Assembly: GCF_003610355.1 (NCBI RefSeq)
Contig: NZ_RAPY01000006.1
Coordinates: 269,703-333,702 of the forward strand
Origin: Sphingobacterium detergens
GTDB lineage: Bacteria > Bacteroidota > Bacteroidia > Sphingobacteriales > Sphingobacteriaceae
Direction: 5' to 3'
Length of the DNA stretch: 64,000 nucleotides
Position numbers and translations under genes: made by a program. The notes beneath the pieces were generated by a model, which searched no databases, was not told the DNA's origin, and was given only the letters and a program-made list of their open reading frames with translations. Below, piece by piece: positions 27,401-34,959 of the stretch; position 1 is the stretch's first letter, and each line of letters starts with the position of its first letter.

Positions 27401-27874
27401 TAACGTTTCGATGTATTCGTTTTTATACGTGATGTAAGGATGTTCAAGATCAACCCAATAACCCATTTTGTTGGTTAGGTCATTCCATACATCGGTATAT
27501 TTCATCACTTCCTTGCGGCAAGCGTCATTATATTCTTCTACGGTAATCTTTTTGCCGATATCCTCCTTAGTAATACCAAGAGCTTTCTCGACGGCAAGTT
27601 CAATTGGAAGTCCGTGGGTATCCCAGCCTCCTTTTCGTTTTACCTGGTAGCCTTTCAATGTCTTGTAGCGACAGAAAATATCCTTGATCGTACGAGCCAT
27701 CACGTGATGGATTCCAGGCATTCCATTCGCAGAAGGTGGCCCTTCAAAAAATGTATATGACTTGCTCTCAGGGCGATTATTGATACTTTTTTCGAATATT
27801 TTTTCCTGTTCCCAACGGGTCAAAATCTCTTTACCAATTTCCGGTAAATTTAACTGCTTATATTCTTTGTACAT
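24461..27874 (-). CDS. ileS: isoleucyl-tRNA synthetase
   Basis: Class I synthetase, 1137 aa. The HIGH-type signature appears as GMPGIHHVMAR near residue 55 and KMSKR as NKMSKRLGNG near residue 690. Between them is the editing (CP1) domain with TTPWTLPSN, and after it the anticodon-binding domain. It attaches Ile to tRNA-Ile and edits Val. Length is that of the long (eukaryote-like, often mupirocin-insensitive) IleS type, and the C-terminal zinc cysteines of the short type are not seen. First gene of the ileS-dksA-lspA transcript. Confidence 0.97.
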   Translation of the reverse strand: MYKEYKQLNLPEIGKEILTRWEQEKIFEKSINNRPESKSYTFFEGPPSANGMPGIHHVMARTIKDIFCRYKTLKGYQVKRKGGWDTHGLPIELAVEKALGITKEDIGKKITVEEYNDACRKEVMKYTDVWNDLTNKMGYWVDLEHPYITYKNEYIETLWYLLKELYKKGLLYKGYTIQPYSPAAGTGLSSHELNQPGTYKDVKDTTIVAEFRLIKSQLHPAIEKLVDDEAEDVAFIAWTTTPWTLPSNTALVVGKKINYVKIRTFNKYTGAPVSVILAKDLISKHFKAEGQDASFQDYKLGDKVIPWELATEFVGEELVGLRYEQLLPYITNEDLQENAFRVIPGDFVTTEDGTGIVHAAPTYGADDFRVAKEHGVPGILVKDENGKDVPTVDRTGRFVNEITDFAGRFVKEEYYSAEERAKEDFKPTDVLISIKLKEDNKAFDVKKYEHTYPHCWRTDKPVLYYPLDSWFIRTTAVKEDLVALNKTINWKPEATGTGRFGNWLENLVDWNLSRSRYWGTPLPIWRSEDENEEVCIGSLPELKSLLEASLTSDVLSANEKAKNQAYLDKFDTEKLDLHRPYVDDIVLVSDAGQKLFREPDLIDVWFDSGAMPYAQWGLDHEKLAKGEEFPFKDGFNHAYPADFIAEGVDQTRGWFFTLHAISTMMYKSVSFKNVVSNGLVLDKNGNKMSKRLGNGVDPFSTIDQYSADATRWYMISNAAPWDNLKFNMEGLDEVRRKFFGTLYNTYAFFALYANIDKFSYVEPDIVLENRPEIDRWIISLLNSLTKEVDEYLADYEPTKAARAIQNFVDEHLSNWYVRLCRRRFWKGEYTEDKISAYQTLYTCLDTIAKLMSPISPFFSDRLFLDLNTATNKEQVESVHLANFPVYDEKLVDKDLEERMALAQDISSLTLSLRKKTSINVRQPLNKILVPVLDSAFQEKVEKVKDLILSETNIKDIEFITDTTGIIKKKIKPNFKALGAKVGKDMKLVSSSIQSLTIDQISTLESAGELALTGTPYTILLSDVEIIAEDVEGWQVANLGKLTVALDVHITEELKKEGLSRELINRLQNLRKEKGLEVTDRINVKLTAASEVVNAAKENLSYICTEILADSLVFEDSLTEGETIEIDGKELKALIQKN

Positions 27875-28153
27875 CAGACTGTTGTATGCTTCTTTTCTAA
27901 AGGTCGCTAATTTAGTGAATTATGATGGAAAAAGAAAGAGGGCTTTGTTGCTGTAGTATCATTATATGATGTGCAAAATATTTTTGAAAAACCCCAATAC
28001 TGTCAATGATCAACGATTACACGATCATGGTGGCTGATGAAGTCGAATTGAAAGCTAGGAGATAGGGCGACCGTAGTAGGAATAAGTTGATTAAAGGGCA
28101 GTTGAATTTTTCGAAACCGTTGATTAGGATTGCTGTTATAGAGGACTAATACA
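27875..28153. other. intergenic stretch without a recognisable gene
   Basis: About 280 bp between the ileS start and the iscA-like terminator. It should hold the ileS promoter near its left edge. The minus strand has an open stretch of 48 codons ending at about 27997 (…RVIVDH then stop) but it has no start and runs through the terminator hairpin, so I do not call it. No tRNA or repeat found. Confidence 0.5.
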
Positions 28154-28184
28154 AAAAAGGGATTGCTTTCGGCAATCCCTTTTT
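28154..28184. terminator. terminator after the iscA-like gene
   Basis: Stem AAAAAGGGATTGC/GCAATCCCTTTTT with a 5-nt loop; 26 bp past the stop of the iron-sulfur gene. Confidence 0.85.
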
Positions 28185-28209
28185 CATTAGAATATGTGTA
28201 AATTTCAAC

Positions 28210-28560
28210 TTATGCTGAAAAACTACTTCCACAACCACAAGTGCTACTTGCATTTGGGTTATTGAAAGTAAAACCTCTTGCGTCAAGCCCTGATTTGAAG
28301 TCAATTTCCATGCCTGCAAGGTATAAGCCATGTGCTTTGTTCATAAAAATGCGGATTCCTTCAATTTCGTACTCGCTGTCTCCATCTTTTTTCTGGTCAA
28401 AACCAAGGATATAACTCATACCTGAACAACCACCACCTTCTACACCGACACGTAAACCAAAATCATCAGAAATTTCTTGCTGATCTTTTAATTTATTGAG
28501 TTCCTTGATTGCCCCTTGCGTTAAGGTAACAGGAGCAATTGCTGTATGTTCTGTGCTCAT
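28210..28560 (-). CDS. A-type iron-sulfur cluster carrier (IscA/ErpA/SufA)
   Basis: 116 aa. It holds the three invariant cysteines of the family: one in GGGCSGMSY (about residue 43) and two in the C-terminal STCGCGSSF. These bind and hand over [Fe-S] clusters to apo-proteins such as NuoB. It is a single gene with its own terminator; no suf or isc genes are next to it, so which A-type subclass it is cannot be told from context. Confidence 0.92.
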   Translation of the reverse strand: MSTEHTAIAPVTLTQGAIKELNKLKDQQEISDDFGLRVGVEGGGCSGMSYILGFDQKKDGDSEYEIEGIRIFMNKAHGLYLAGMEIDFKSGLDARGFTFNNPNASSTCGCGSSFSA

Positions 28561-28765
28561 TTTAATAATGTTTTAGCCAATTCTTTAGCAAAAATACATA
28601 TTTTTAATCGCAAATCGCCCACCATAGATTTTTTGACATTTACAAAACATTCGATTTTTATTGGATTGGGAGACTCCAGATAGGAGTTAAAAGGAGACTA
28701 CGTTAATTAGCTAATTCGCATAAATAAGCCCATTTTTCTAGGAACATTTAATAAAATATGGCTTT

Positions 28766-28799
28766 TTGTCGATATTCTTTATGGAATATGCTATCTTTG
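28766..28799 (+). promoter_or_regulatory. glyA promoter, TTG-N23-TATCTTTG
   Basis: TTG at 28766-28768 and TATCTTTG at 28792-28799, spacing 23 bp, both matching the Bacteroidota -33/-7 elements. The start would lie near 28806, giving a leader of about 40 nt. The region upstream (28561-28765) shows no gene, and no riboswitch is seen in the short leader. Confidence 0.65.
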
Positions 28800-28845
28800 A
28801 GGCATTAAAATAAAAACAAAATTTACTTTACAACATTTAAAAACA

Positions 28846-30117
28846 ATGGAAAGAGATCAAGCCATTTTTAATTTAATAGCTGATGAGCTGAAACGCCAAG
28901 AAGAAGGTATTGAATTAATTGCTTCGGAAAACTTTGTTTCAAAACAAGTGATGGAAGCTGCTGGTTCAGTGTTGACAAATAAATATGCAGAAGGCCTCCC
29001 AGGAAAACGTTACTATGGAGGTTGTGAAGTTGTGGATGAAATTGAAACCATCGCAATTGATCGTGCAAAGCAATTATTTGGCGCAGAATGGGTAAATGTT
29101 CAACCTCACTCTGGAGCGCAGGCAAATGCGGCTGTTTTTTTGGCGACAATCAAACCTGGAGACAAAATTTTAGGTCTTGATTTATCTCATGGTGGACACT
29201 TGACTCATGGATCACCAGCAAACCTTTCTGGTAAGATCTATCAACCATTATTTTACGGTGTAAAAGAAGAAACAGGTCTAATTGATTACGAACAGTTGGA
29301 AGAAACCGCGCTTCGTGAAAAACCAAAAATGATCATCTGTGGTGCTTCAGCTTACTCCCGTGACTGGGACTATGCACGCATCCGTAAAGTTGCTGATGAA
29401 ATCGGTGCGATTGTTTTGGCTGATATCTCCCATCCAGCAGGTTTGATCGCGCGTGGTCTATTGAATGATCCACTTCCTCATTGTCATATTGTTACAACTA
29501 CGACACACAAGACACTACGTGGCCCTCGTGGTGGTATGATTATGGTCGGTAAGGATTTTGAAAACCCTTGGGGTATCAAAACACCTAAAGGTGAAATCCG
29601 TACGATAACGCAATTGTTGGATTTAGCTGTTTTCCCGGGTACGCAAGGCGGTCCCTTGGAGCATACAATTGCTGCAAAAGCAATTGCTTACGGTGAGGCT
29701 TTGTCAGACGAGTATATGGAATACATTGTTCAGGTGAAGAAAAATGCAGCTGCATTGGCACAATTCTTCGTTGAGCGAGATTATAAGATTATTTCTGGTG
29801 GTACAGATAACCACTTGATGTTGGTTGATCTACGTAACAAAGATATTTCTGGTAAAGAAGCTGAAGCTGTATTGGGTAAAGCAGGTATCACAACTAATAA
29901 AAATATGGTTCCTTTTGATACACGTTCTCCTTTTGTAACTTCAGGTGTGCGTTTCGGTACTGCCGCAATCACTACTCGTGGTATCAAAGAAAATGATATT
30001 ATTCAAATCGGAGAGTTAATTGATGAGGCATTGAAAAATGCATCCAACGATGCTGAATTGGATAAGATTCATGGTAAAGTGAGAACCATGATGGCCGAGT
30101 TCCCATTGTATAAATAA
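28846..30117 (+). CDS. glyA: serine hydroxymethyltransferase
   Basis: PLP enzyme of 423 aa that interconverts serine and glycine and loads tetrahydrofolate with a one-carbon unit. ELIASENFVS near the start, the substrate/PLP region GLDLSHGGHLTHG, and the Schiff-base Lys in TTTTHKTLRGPRGG (about 222) are all present. Length is normal. Single gene with a consensus promoter and a strong terminator at 30141. Confidence 0.97.
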   Translation: MERDQAIFNLIADELKRQEEGIELIASENFVSKQVMEAAGSVLTNKYAEGLPGKRYYGGCEVVDEIETIAIDRAKQLFGAEWVNVQPHSGAQANAAVFLATIKPGDKILGLDLSHGGHLTHGSPANLSGKIYQPLFYGVKEETGLIDYEQLEETALREKPKMIICGASAYSRDWDYARIRKVADEIGAIVLADISHPAGLIARGLLNDPLPHCHIVTTTTHKTLRGPRGGMIMVGKDFENPWGIKTPKGEIRTITQLLDLAVFPGTQGGPLEHTIAAKAIAYGEALSDEYMEYIVQVKKNAAALAQFFVERDYKIISGGTDNHLMLVDLRNKDISGKEAEAVLGKAGITTNKNMVPFDTRSPFVTSGVRFGTAAITTRGIKENDIIQIGELIDEALKNASNDAELDKIHGKVRTMMAEFPLYK

Positions 30118-30140
30118 GACAAGTCTTTATCATATAGAAA

Positions 30141-30173
30141 AGCGGAATCATCTTAGGGTGATTCCGCTTTTTT
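30141..30173 (+). terminator. glyA terminator
   Basis: Stem AGCGGAATCA/TGATTCCGCT with an 8-nt loop followed by T6. Confidence 0.88.
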
Positions 30174-30710
30174 CGTTTTTGATCTTATACGATACCCCCC
30201 GCGTACTTGCTCCGCCACATACGAGCCATTAATGCATTTTTTTTTAAGTTTTATGCTCCGTATCTGCTATGAAATAAGGCCATACTATCTTGCGGGCAAC
30301 TGTGTGCCAACCTTCTAATTAAAAGGGATTTTACCCTAATATAATAGGAGATTAATAGGTACTTTATACGCTTTTATCCGAATGAGGTCCGGACAAGGTC
30401 CGAGTGAGGTCCCTATAAAGTCCCTGTTAGTTTCGAATTTGTCTCAAAGTTAGTCACTGGATAAATTGAATCAGGCATAAGCTTTTTTTATCAAATGCCT
30501 TTTTGCGAAGTGGATGGAGTTTTTACATTCCTAAATGTTAAAAAATCTTAAATTGAAATGTAATAATTTGATTACTCAATAATTTTACGGTACTTTGAAA
30601 TACTATTAATTGATTGTTTTACAATAAGAAAGGAACACTATACGCTAAACATTTACATTTTACAACAGAACTGATAATTTATTTGCGAACTGCTAAAAAG
30701 TAAGTGACGT
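30174..30710. other. 537-bp non-coding region before the ECF sigma gene
   Basis: No convincing gene: the longest ATG-started frames are under 40 codons (one of 28 codons at 30232). It contains an 11-bp phased repeat at 30374-30423 and, closer to the sigma gene, a strongly AT-rich leader of about 230 bp. Such a long upstream region for a 196-aa sigma gene suggests complex control. Confidence 0.5.
30374..30423. repeat. 11-bp tandem repeat, core AGGTCC, five units
   Basis: AGGTCC begins at 30385, 30396 and 30407, AAGTCC at 30418 and a degenerate TTATCC at 30374, each exactly 11 bp apart. Units also form overlapping inverted repeats (GTCCGGAC; CGGACAAGGTCCG). Stop codons rule out a coding role. 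Confidence 0.7.
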
Positions 30711-31301
30711 ATGAGACTTTTGAAAAGTAAGAGTGATCAAGAATTGATCCAAATGTATGTCGGGGGCCAAGAGTCCGGTCTAGAGGCATTGTTGAATCGA
30801 TATAAATCGAAAATTTACACCTCTATATATATGAAAGTAAAAGACGAATATCTTGCTGAAGATATTTTCCAGGAGACTTTCATTAAAATCATCAACACAT
30901 TAAAATCGGGCAAGTACAATGAAGAGGGGAAATTTTTGCCTTGGGCTATCCGTATTGCCCACAATATGATCGTTGACTTTTTTAGAAAAGCCAAGCGGGC
31001 CCCAAATATTGTTAATGCGGATGGTTTCGACATTTTTGAAGTATTGGAATTCAGCGATGAAAGTGCTGAATCAAAAATGCTGAAACAACAGGTCGATGTC
31101 GACTTAAAGAAAATGATCCAGAAACTACCAGATGATCAGAAAGAGGTTTTAATTATGCGCCACTTCTGTGATATGAGTTTCAAGGATATTGCGGAGATAA
31201 CAGAGGTGAGTATCAATACCGCCTTAGGAAGAATGCGCTATGCATTGAGTAATTTGCGTAAAATGATAGAAGGCTCCGACTTGGTCTTTCAGATGGGATA
31301 A
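30711..31301 (+). CDS. ECF-type RNA polymerase sigma factor
   Basis: 196 aa. Region 2: YKSKIYTSIYMKVKDEYLAEDIFQETFIKII with FLPWAIRIAHNMIVDFFRK (about 25-90). Region 4: LPDDQKEVLIMRHFCDMSFKDIAEITEVSINTALGRMRYAL (about 140-185), a clear helix-turn-helix. Residues 95-125 form a linker. No anti-sigma gene follows; the hairpin at 31336 ends the transcript, so it may be regulated by its long upstream region or act as a stand-alone sigma, a frequent case in Bacteroidota. Confidence 0.92.
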   Translation: MRLLKSKSDQELIQMYVGGQESGLEALLNRYKSKIYTSIYMKVKDEYLAEDIFQETFIKIINTLKSGKYNEEGKFLPWAIRIAHNMIVDFFRKAKRAPNIVNADGFDIFEVLEFSDESAESKMLKQQVDVDLKKMIQKLPDDQKEVLIMRHFCDMSFKDIAEITEVSINTALGRMRYALSNLRKMIEGSDLVFQMG

Positions 31302-31335
31302 TGAAATAAGCACTATAATTTAGAAAATAACAAGC

Positions 31336-31365
31336 AAAGGGAGTGAATTTTTCACTCCCTTTTTT
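31336..31365 (+). terminator. terminator after the ECF sigma gene
   Basis: Stem AAAGGGAGTGAA/TTCACTCCCTTT with a 3-nt loop and a following T-run. The remaining 31366-31534 is AT-rich spacer with no gene. Confidence 0.88.
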
Positions 31366-31534
31366 ATGCTACAATGTCATGTCGGCATCAGAAGAAATTG
31401 TTCTTTTTGTCAGTTATACGCTTTTTATTATCTTAGAAGTTCATGCCTTTATCAATTTATAGGAATTGGAATGAGGTTTGATGATTATATTGAAACTATT
31501 AAAAAGAGAATAACGATAAAAATATAAAAAAGCT

Positions 31535-32230
31535 ATGTACTTGATTTTATTTATTGGAATAATGGTGGTAAGCCTAATTGTCCAGACAAGATTTAAAAAC
31601 AAATTTAAGAAGTATTCAGAGATGCCATTGGGGAATGGAATGTCCGGTGCTGAGATTGCGCAGAAAATGCTAAATGATAATGGTATATATGATGTAAAGG
31701 TGTTGTCGATCCCTGATCGCTTGGGCGATCATTACAATCCATCGGATAAAACGGTCAACTTGAGTCCTGAAGTATATAGTGGTCGCAGTGTAGCGGCAGC
31801 AGCGGTCGCGGCTCATGAATGTGGTCACGCTGTCCAGCATGCGAAAGCATATAAATGGTTGGGTTTCCGTTCAGCGATGGTACCAATGGTCAATGCGGCT
31901 TCCAAACTAACTTCATGGGTATTAATGCTCGGTGTGATGTTATTTGCTTTTTCCAAAGGCGGTAATCCGTGGTTGTTAGCGGTAGGTGTAGGTGCATTGG
32001 CGATTACAACAATATTTTCGTTTATCACACTTCCTGTAGAATTTGATGCGTCAAACCGCGCTTTGGAATGGTTGAACCATGCGGGTGTTACTTATAATGG
32101 TGAGGAACATGATGGTGCTAAAGATGCATTAAAATGGGCTGCTATGACCTATGTCGTTGCTGCTTTGAGTGCCTTGGTAACACTTTTATACTATGCTTCC
32201 ATCTTATTTGGTGGGCGTAGGAGTGACTAA
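31535..32230 (+). CDS. membrane zinc metallopeptidase (YugP-like)
   Basis: 231 aa membrane peptidase. The HExxH site is AAHECGHAVQHA (about residues 90-101) and a third ligand probably lies in the EFDASNRALEWL segment (about 170). TM segments are at the N-terminus (2-17), 120-145, 150-168 and 205-225, placing the active site at the membrane. The family is widespread but without a defined substrate. Single gene ending in the hairpin at 32261. Confidence 0.9.
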   Translation: MYLILFIGIMVVSLIVQTRFKNKFKKYSEMPLGNGMSGAEIAQKMLNDNGIYDVKVLSIPDRLGDHYNPSDKTVNLSPEVYSGRSVAAAAVAAHECGHAVQHAKAYKWLGFRSAMVPMVNAASKLTSWVLMLGVMLFAFSKGGNPWLLAVGVGALAITTIFSFITLPVEFDASNRALEWLNHAGVTYNGEEHDGAKDALKWAAMTYVVAALSALVTLLYYASILFGGRRSD

Positions 32231-32260
32231 TGAGTGGCTAGGTAACTCGAGTATACAAAG

Positions 32261-32290
32261 AAATGCGATTATTTTTAATAGTCGCATTTT
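32261..32290 (+). terminator. terminator after the zinc peptidase gene
   Basis: Stem AAATGCGA/TCGCATTT with an A/T loop and T-run. Confidence 0.8.
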
Positions 32291-32365
32291 TTATGGGGTG
32301 TTAATGAGGTTACTACAGACAATTTTTTTAACTTTGCTGTTTATATAGAATAAGATTCAGATTTT

Positions 32366-33706
32366 ATGTTTTCAAATCTTCAAGATAAGCTAGATAGGGC
32401 CTTTAAGGTATTAAAAGGACAAGGCAGTATTACCGAAATCAACGTTGCTGAAACGATGAAAGAAATTCGCAAAGCATTGTTGGATGCCGATGTGAATTAC
32501 AAGACTGCTAAAACTTTTACAGATGATGTTAGACAAAAAGCTTTAGGGCAGAATGTATTGACAAGTATTTCTCCGGGTCAGTTGTTGACTAAAATCATGA
32601 ATGATGAGTTGACAGAATTGATGGGTGGGTCTGTCACAGAGTTGGAGATTGGCAAAAATCCTACTGTTATTTTGATTGCAGGTCTGAATGGTGCCGGTAA
32701 AACAACTTTTTCTGGTAAGCTAGCATTATTCCTGAAAGATAAAAAGAATAAAAAACCATTGTTGGTCGCAGGTGACGTTTATCGCCCAGCAGCGATTGAT
32801 CAATTGGAAGTTTTGGCTGAACAAGTTGGTGTTCCTGTTTATGTTGATAGAGCATCAACAGACCCGATTGCTATTGCCAAAGCAGGTGTTGAAGAGGCAA
32901 AACGCAATGGTCATAATGTTGTTATCATCGATACTGCTGGTCGTCTGGCCATAGATGAGCCTTTGATGGTGGAGATCACCGCTGTTAAGGAAGCGACAAA
33001 ACCTGATGAGATCTTATTTGTTGTTGACTCGATGACTGGTCAGGATGCAGTCAATACAGCGAAGACATTCAACGATCGTCTTGATTTTACCGGTGTCGTA
33101 TTAACCAAATTAGATGGTGATACGCGCGGCGGTGCTGCATTATCAATTAAATCTGTTGTCAATAAACCAATTAAGTTTATTGGTACCGGAGAGAAGATGG
33201 ATGCACTTGATGTTTTCTACCCAGATCGTATGGCGTCCCGTATTTTAGGTATGGGTGACGTGGTATCCTTGGTAGAGCGTGCACAACAACAGTTTGACGA
33301 AAAGCAGGCTGCGGAGCTTCAAAAGAAAATCCGTAAGAATAAATTTGATTTCAATGATTTCAAATCTCAGATCCAACAGATCAAAAAAATGGGTAACATG
33401 AAAGATTTGATGGGTATGATTCCTGGAGTAGGGAAAGCAATGAAGGATATTGAAGTCGATGATAATGCATTCAAACCTATCGAAGCCATCATTGATTCAA
33501 TGACACCTTTTGAACGTGAAAATCCGGATGTAATAGACCAAAAGCGTCGTTTACGTATTGCTAAAGGTTCAGGAACTGACATTAATGAAGTGAACAAATT
33601 GTTGAAGCAATTTGGTGACATGCGTAAAGTGATGAAACAAATGTCTAATCCTGCAATGGCTGCGAAGTTGATGCGTAATATGCCTAAAATGCCTGGAAAA
33701 ATGTAA
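32366..33706 (+). CDS. ffh: signal recognition particle protein
   Basis: 446 aa GTPase that binds signal sequences of nascent membrane proteins and docks with FtsY. N domain residues 1-85, G domain with GLNGAGKTTFSGKLA (about 108-122, P-loop), DTAGRLAIDEPL, TKLDGDTRGGAAL and a GEKMDALDVF end, then the Met-rich M domain (about 300-446) with MKQMSNPAMAAKLMRNMPKMPGKM. The P-loop G of the E. coli GGVGGAGKTT form is changed to NGAGKTT, which is normal for many Bacteroidota. Single gene with a strong terminator. Confidence 0.97.
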   Translation: MFSNLQDKLDRAFKVLKGQGSITEINVAETMKEIRKALLDADVNYKTAKTFTDDVRQKALGQNVLTSISPGQLLTKIMNDELTELMGGSVTELEIGKNPTVILIAGLNGAGKTTFSGKLALFLKDKKNKKPLLVAGDVYRPAAIDQLEVLAEQVGVPVYVDRASTDPIAIAKAGVEEAKRNGHNVVIIDTAGRLAIDEPLMVEITAVKEATKPDEILFVVDSMTGQDAVNTAKTFNDRLDFTGVVLTKLDGDTRGGAALSIKSVVNKPIKFIGTGEKMDALDVFYPDRMASRILGMGDVVSLVERAQQQFDEKQAAELQKKIRKNKFDFNDFKSQIQQIKKMGNMKDLMGMIPGVGKAMKDIEVDDNAFKPIEAIIDSMTPFERENPDVIDQKRRLRIAKGSGTDINEVNKLLKQFGDMRKVMKQMSNPAMAAKLMRNMPKMPGKM

Positions 33707-33728
33707 TTTTAATGTATAGTTATATACG

Positions 33729-33766
33729 ATGGGGCATTGTACGCATACAATGCCCCATTTTTTTTA
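33729..33766 (+). terminator. ffh terminator
   Basis: Stem ATGGGGCATTGTA/TACAATGCCCCAT (13 bp, 4-nt loop) followed by a T8 run. Confidence 0.92.
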
Positions 33767-33833
33767 ATAAATAATTTGTAATTTCAAGTTCCTCGCTAGA
33801 GTAAACGAAATAATTGTTAAATTTGTAAACATT

Positions 33834-34421
33834 ATGGATGACCCCGCGCAATTATCGGAATACGGCAAAATCCTTATCATTCTGCTGATAGGGGCATTGT
33901 TAGTCTGTGCGACCATTTTTCTAGCACGTTTAATCTCTCCCAAAAAGAATAATCCCATTAAATCTGGTACTTACGAATGTGGCGAAGATCCTATCGGTTC
34001 CTCTTGGGTACAATTCAATCCTCGATTTTACGTCATCGCTTTAGTGTTCCTGCTTTTTGATGTTGAGCTCATCTTTATTTTTCCTTGGGCTACAGTATTT
34101 GGCCAATCGGAATACATTGCCGCGGACGGCAGATGGGGATGGTTTACGATGATTGAAATGGCGATGTTTATCGGTATTTTAATCTTGGGATTGGTTTTTG
34201 TCTGGAAAAAAGGAGATTTGGAATGGGTAAAACCCAATGTATCTCTACCTAAGGTTCCTGTAAATATTCCTCAAAGTGCTTATTCAACATTGAACAACAG
34301 CAGCTATCAAGTGCGGGACTATAGAGAGCCGGCGGCTGCGGTCGTAGAGAATACTGTTGCGCAAGAAGTGGCAGCTGCGCCGAAGATCGCTTTTAAACCT
34401 CGATTTAAAAAACCTGAGTAA
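33834..34421 (+). CDS. nuoA: NADH-quinone oxidoreductase subunit A, with C-terminal extension
   Basis: 195 aa membrane subunit of complex I. Three TM segments (about 10-32, 65-88, 98-125) and the conserved YECGEDPIGSSWVQFNPRFYVIALVFLLFDVE block (about 47-78). Standard NuoA ends near residue 130; here a tail of about 60 residues rich in Ala, Pro and Lys follows. The tail may be accessory to assembly or simply tolerated. nuoB follows 2 bp later, but no further nuo gene does. Confidence 0.93.
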   Translation: MDDPAQLSEYGKILIILLIGALLVCATIFLARLISPKKNNPIKSGTYECGEDPIGSSWVQFNPRFYVIALVFLLFDVELIFIFPWATVFGQSEYIAADGRWGWFTMIEMAMFIGILILGLVFVWKKGDLEWVKPNVSLPKVPVNIPQSAYSTLNNSSYQVRDYREPAAAVVENTVAQEVAAAPKIAFKPRFKKPE

Positions 34422-34423
34422 GC

Positions 34424-34927
34424 ATGAGTTTAGATAGTCAACTGCAAAATAATGGTGTCGTTGTTGCCAAATTGGATGATCTGCTAAATTGGGCAAGACT
34501 TTCTTCGATGTGGCCGATGAGTTTTGGTATTGCCTGCTGTGCGATCGAAATGATGGGAGCCATGGCTTCAACTTATGACCTGGATCGGATGGGTGTTTTT
34601 CCTAGACCCTCACCGAGACAATCAGATGTTATTATTATTGCTGGTACAGTCACATTTAAAATGGCTGACCGTATAAAAAAACTATACGAGCAGATGCCCG
34701 ATCCGAAATATGTGATCTCAATGGGATCCTGTTCCAATTGTGGTGGTCCCTATTGGCAGCATGGTTATCATGTGGTGAAGGGAGTGGATCGGATTATCCC
34801 GGTGGATGTGTATGTTCAGGGATGCCCACCTCGTCCGGAAGCACTGATAGGTGCTTTTATTGAACTGCAAAAAAAGATAGATAAAGAAAGCTTATTAGGT
34901 GAACAGCTGTTCAAGGAAAAAGCTTAA
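34424..34927 (+). CDS. nuoB: NADH-quinone oxidoreductase subunit B
   Basis: 167 aa, carries the N2 [4Fe-4S] cluster that passes electrons to quinone. The four ligand cysteines are there: the CC pair in GIACCAIEMMG (about 46-47), one in GSCSNCGGPY and one in QGCPPRPEAL. It follows nuoA by 2 bp, but purK starts 33 bp after it, so subunits C-N must be encoded elsewhere or be absent. Confidence 0.95.
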   Translation: MSLDSQLQNNGVVVAKLDDLLNWARLSSMWPMSFGIACCAIEMMGAMASTYDLDRMGVFPRPSPRQSDVIIIAGTVTFKMADRIKKLYEQMPDPKYVISMGSCSNCGGPYWQHGYHVVKGVDRIIPVDVYVQGCPPRPEALIGAFIELQKKIDKESLLGEQLFKEKA

Positions 34928-34959
34928 AAGATAAATTTTATAAGATTTTAGAATCAATT

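Noticed and set aside
27990..28153. A 48-codon open stretch on the minus strand next to the iscA-like gene
   Set aside because: No start codon in a sensible place and it runs through the terminator stem; no motif or family likeness. Treated as chance.
28561..28765. Riboswitch before glyA
   Set aside because: The promoter at 28766-28799 leaves a leader of about 40 nt, too short for a known glycine, SAM or folate riboswitch; the upstream bases are outside the mRNA.
30232..30318. 28-codon frame beginning ATGCATTTTTTTTTA in the region before the sigma gene
   Set aside because: Very short, homopolymer-rich start, no leader features or recognisable similarity.
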